Origin: Candidatus Aminicenantota bacterium
GTDB taxonomy: Bacteria > Acidobacteriota > Aminicenantia > UBA2199
Direction: 5' to 3'
Assembly (NCBI GenBank): GCA_023136725.1
Contig: JAGLQR010000120.1
Coordinates: 1 to 5,948, forward strand
Length of the DNA stretch: 5,948 nt
In this document: positions 4,972-5,948 of the stretch, piece after piece
How the letters are laid out: the number at the start of each line of letters is the position of its first letter
Numbering within the stretch: the stretch's first letter is position 1
The notes under the pieces: model-generated
What the model saw: the letters and a program-made list of their open reading frames with translations, nothing else
Told to the model about the DNA's origin: nothing
The model's database searches: none
Made by a program: the position numbers and the translations under genes

Positions 4972-5948
4972 TCATTTCCCTACACGAAAATCTACCGCCA
5001 CCCTGTTATTCTTTCTAAGCCTCTCCAGCTCATTTTGATCTTTGAAAGGATCAAGCCATATTTCAATAATATAGTTGTTTTTCTTCAGGCCTGCATTTTT
5101 AAGGCCAAGAACAAATTCAATTGGATAGTATCTGCCTTTGATCATCCTGGGAATTACCTTGGCCGGGAATTCATATACAGGATATCCCTGACGGGTAATG
5201 ATCGCACAAGCTAATTCAACATTCCTGAGGTTGTCCGATCCGTTATTAAATACTTTGAAATTTATATGAAGAACAGCCCTGTCAAGCCACAGGATATCAA
5301 TTACCTTGCTTGCATAAAATGTAATCCCTCCACTGAAGATGTCCCCCAGCCTCTGCCACCATTTTCTCTTTCTTTTCTTTATTACTATATCTATCTCAGG
5401 TGAACTGCAGACAAGATCAACCGCCGGCTTATTTATTGAGAATCTGGAAGACAGTACTTCAACACTTCTGTCCTTCAGAGGAGTGATGATAACTTGTACA
5501 TCATCTCCGAAAAGGCTGACCGGGTAAGGTACAGCATAATTGTACGATCCTGTATTTTCGGTGATAGTAATTATTTTTGCCATTTTGGATGTCTTTTTTT
5601 TCAGAGCAATACCGATCTTGTCATCTCTTCTCAACCCTTTGCTCTCCCACCTTATCGGATAGTTACGGAAAATTTCCCATTGAGTATTAATTCTCGGTTC
5701 AATTATCTTCAGGGCTATCGGCTCTTTAAATTTTATTATTGTCAGATCCTTACCACTCACCGGCTTGATATAATTCATGATCTTAAGTTTTGAGAGGAGT
5801 TGTGAGATACTGAACCTGTCGCTTTCTGTACTGAACCGCTTGTCTATTGTCCTCAACCTGATCTTATAATTCCCTCCCGGTACAATTTTGTTCCCGGATA
5901 CTTTCCAGATATAACGTCCTTTAGCACCATGAACATCATCAAATATTG
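4972..5948 (-). CDS. multi-domain surface protein with Kre9/KNH-like and CARDB-like modules, C-terminal part
   Basis: 324 residues are visible; the frame stays open to the right edge, so the N-terminus is missing. A TTG at 5856 is not the start: the codons before it encode the conserved part of the first module. Residues 1-48 are the end of a Kre9/KNH-type Ig-like domain (G-R-Y-I-W-K-V at 10-16, NYKIRLRT at 26-33, ESDRFSIS at 41-48). Residues about 80-171 are a second full copy (IIEPRINTQWEIFRNYPIRW, then a GSYNYAVP strand, ending SSRFSI). A basic linker, KKRKRKWW at 190-197, follows. The last 105 residues resemble a CARDB domain: a V-F-N-N-G-S turn, an M-I-K-G-R-Y-Y-P-I strand, then WLDP...NELERLRKNNRVAVDF. 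Such proteins are usually exported or on the surface, with a role in adhesion or ligand binding. The gene ends 40 nt before the operator, and nothing ties it to metal uptake. Domain names are by pattern recall. Confidence 0.72.
   Translation of the reverse strand, partial: IFDDVHGAKGRYIWKVSGNKIVPGGNYKIRLRTIDKRFSTESDRFSISQLLSKLKIMNYIKPVSGKDLTIIKFKEPIALKIIEPRINTQWEIFRNYPIRWESKGLRRDDKIGIALKKKTSKMAKIITITENTGSYNYAVPYPVSLFGDDVQVIITPLKDRSVEVLSSRFSINKPAVDLVCSSPEIDIVIKKRKRKWWQRLGDIFSGGITFYASKVIDILWLDRAVLHINFKVFNNGSDNLRNVELACAIITRQGYPVYEFPAKVIPRMIKGRYYPIEFVLGLKNAGLKKNNYIIEIWLDPFKDQNELERLRKNNRVAVDFRVGK

Noticed and set aside
4849..5214. Plus-strand open frame of 121 codons across the promoter region
   Set aside because: It covers the minus-strand promoter and operator and the end of the surface-protein gene; its product shows no coherent pattern and no start signals.
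5854..5856. TTG as start of a 294-aa protein
   Set aside because: The frame is open for 30 more codons to the window edge and these encode a conserved-looking part of an Ig-like module, so TTG is an internal Leu.

Overview
The window is an AT-rich stretch of a Gram-negative (diderm) bacterial chromosome. Every gene I can support lies on the minus strand, so the map reads from right to left. The diderm call rests on a beta-barrel outer-membrane protein ending in Phe, a lipobox lipoprotein and a periplasmic binding protein. Arg is often coded by AGA/AGG and Ile by ATA. The phylum cannot be fixed from this sequence; the mix of genes would suit an uncultured, probably anaerobic lineage such as the Acidobacteriota/Aminicenantes sphere, but that is a guess.

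Right edge (4972-5948): the C-terminal 324 residues of a surface or secreted protein. It has the end of one Kre9/KNH-type Ig-like module, a second complete one, a basic linker and a CARDB-like C-terminal domain. Its true start lies outside the window.

Centre (about 4931 down to 1572): a metal-acquisition operon, most likely for zinc. A perfect 9-bp inverted repeat (4911-4931) sits just upstream of a good sigma70-type promoter (-35 TTGAAA, 16-nt spacer, -10 TATAAT). It drives four closely packed genes: a 102-aa two-TM protein with HNH and CP motifs, a 422-aa histidine-rich outer-membrane barrel, a ZnuA-like metal-binding protein, and a ZnuB-like ABC-3 permease that overlaps znuA by ATGA. The set covers outer membrane, periplasm and inner membrane, but no ABC ATPase (ZnuC) is present. 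The operator looks like a Zur/Fur-family site.

Left part (1482 down to 1): a small lipocalin-like lipoprotein gene, then a membrane-anchored GT2 glycosyltransferase (DPM1/GtrB type), then the first 56 codons of a GtrA-like flippase. The last two form a typical pair for polyprenyl-phosphate-sugar synthesis and translocation. The lipoprotein and glycosyltransferase genes each have TATAAT exactly six bases before the ATG, which suggests leaderless transcripts. The best candidates for something new are the ATPase-less metal cassette, its small HNH/CP membrane protein and its operator.
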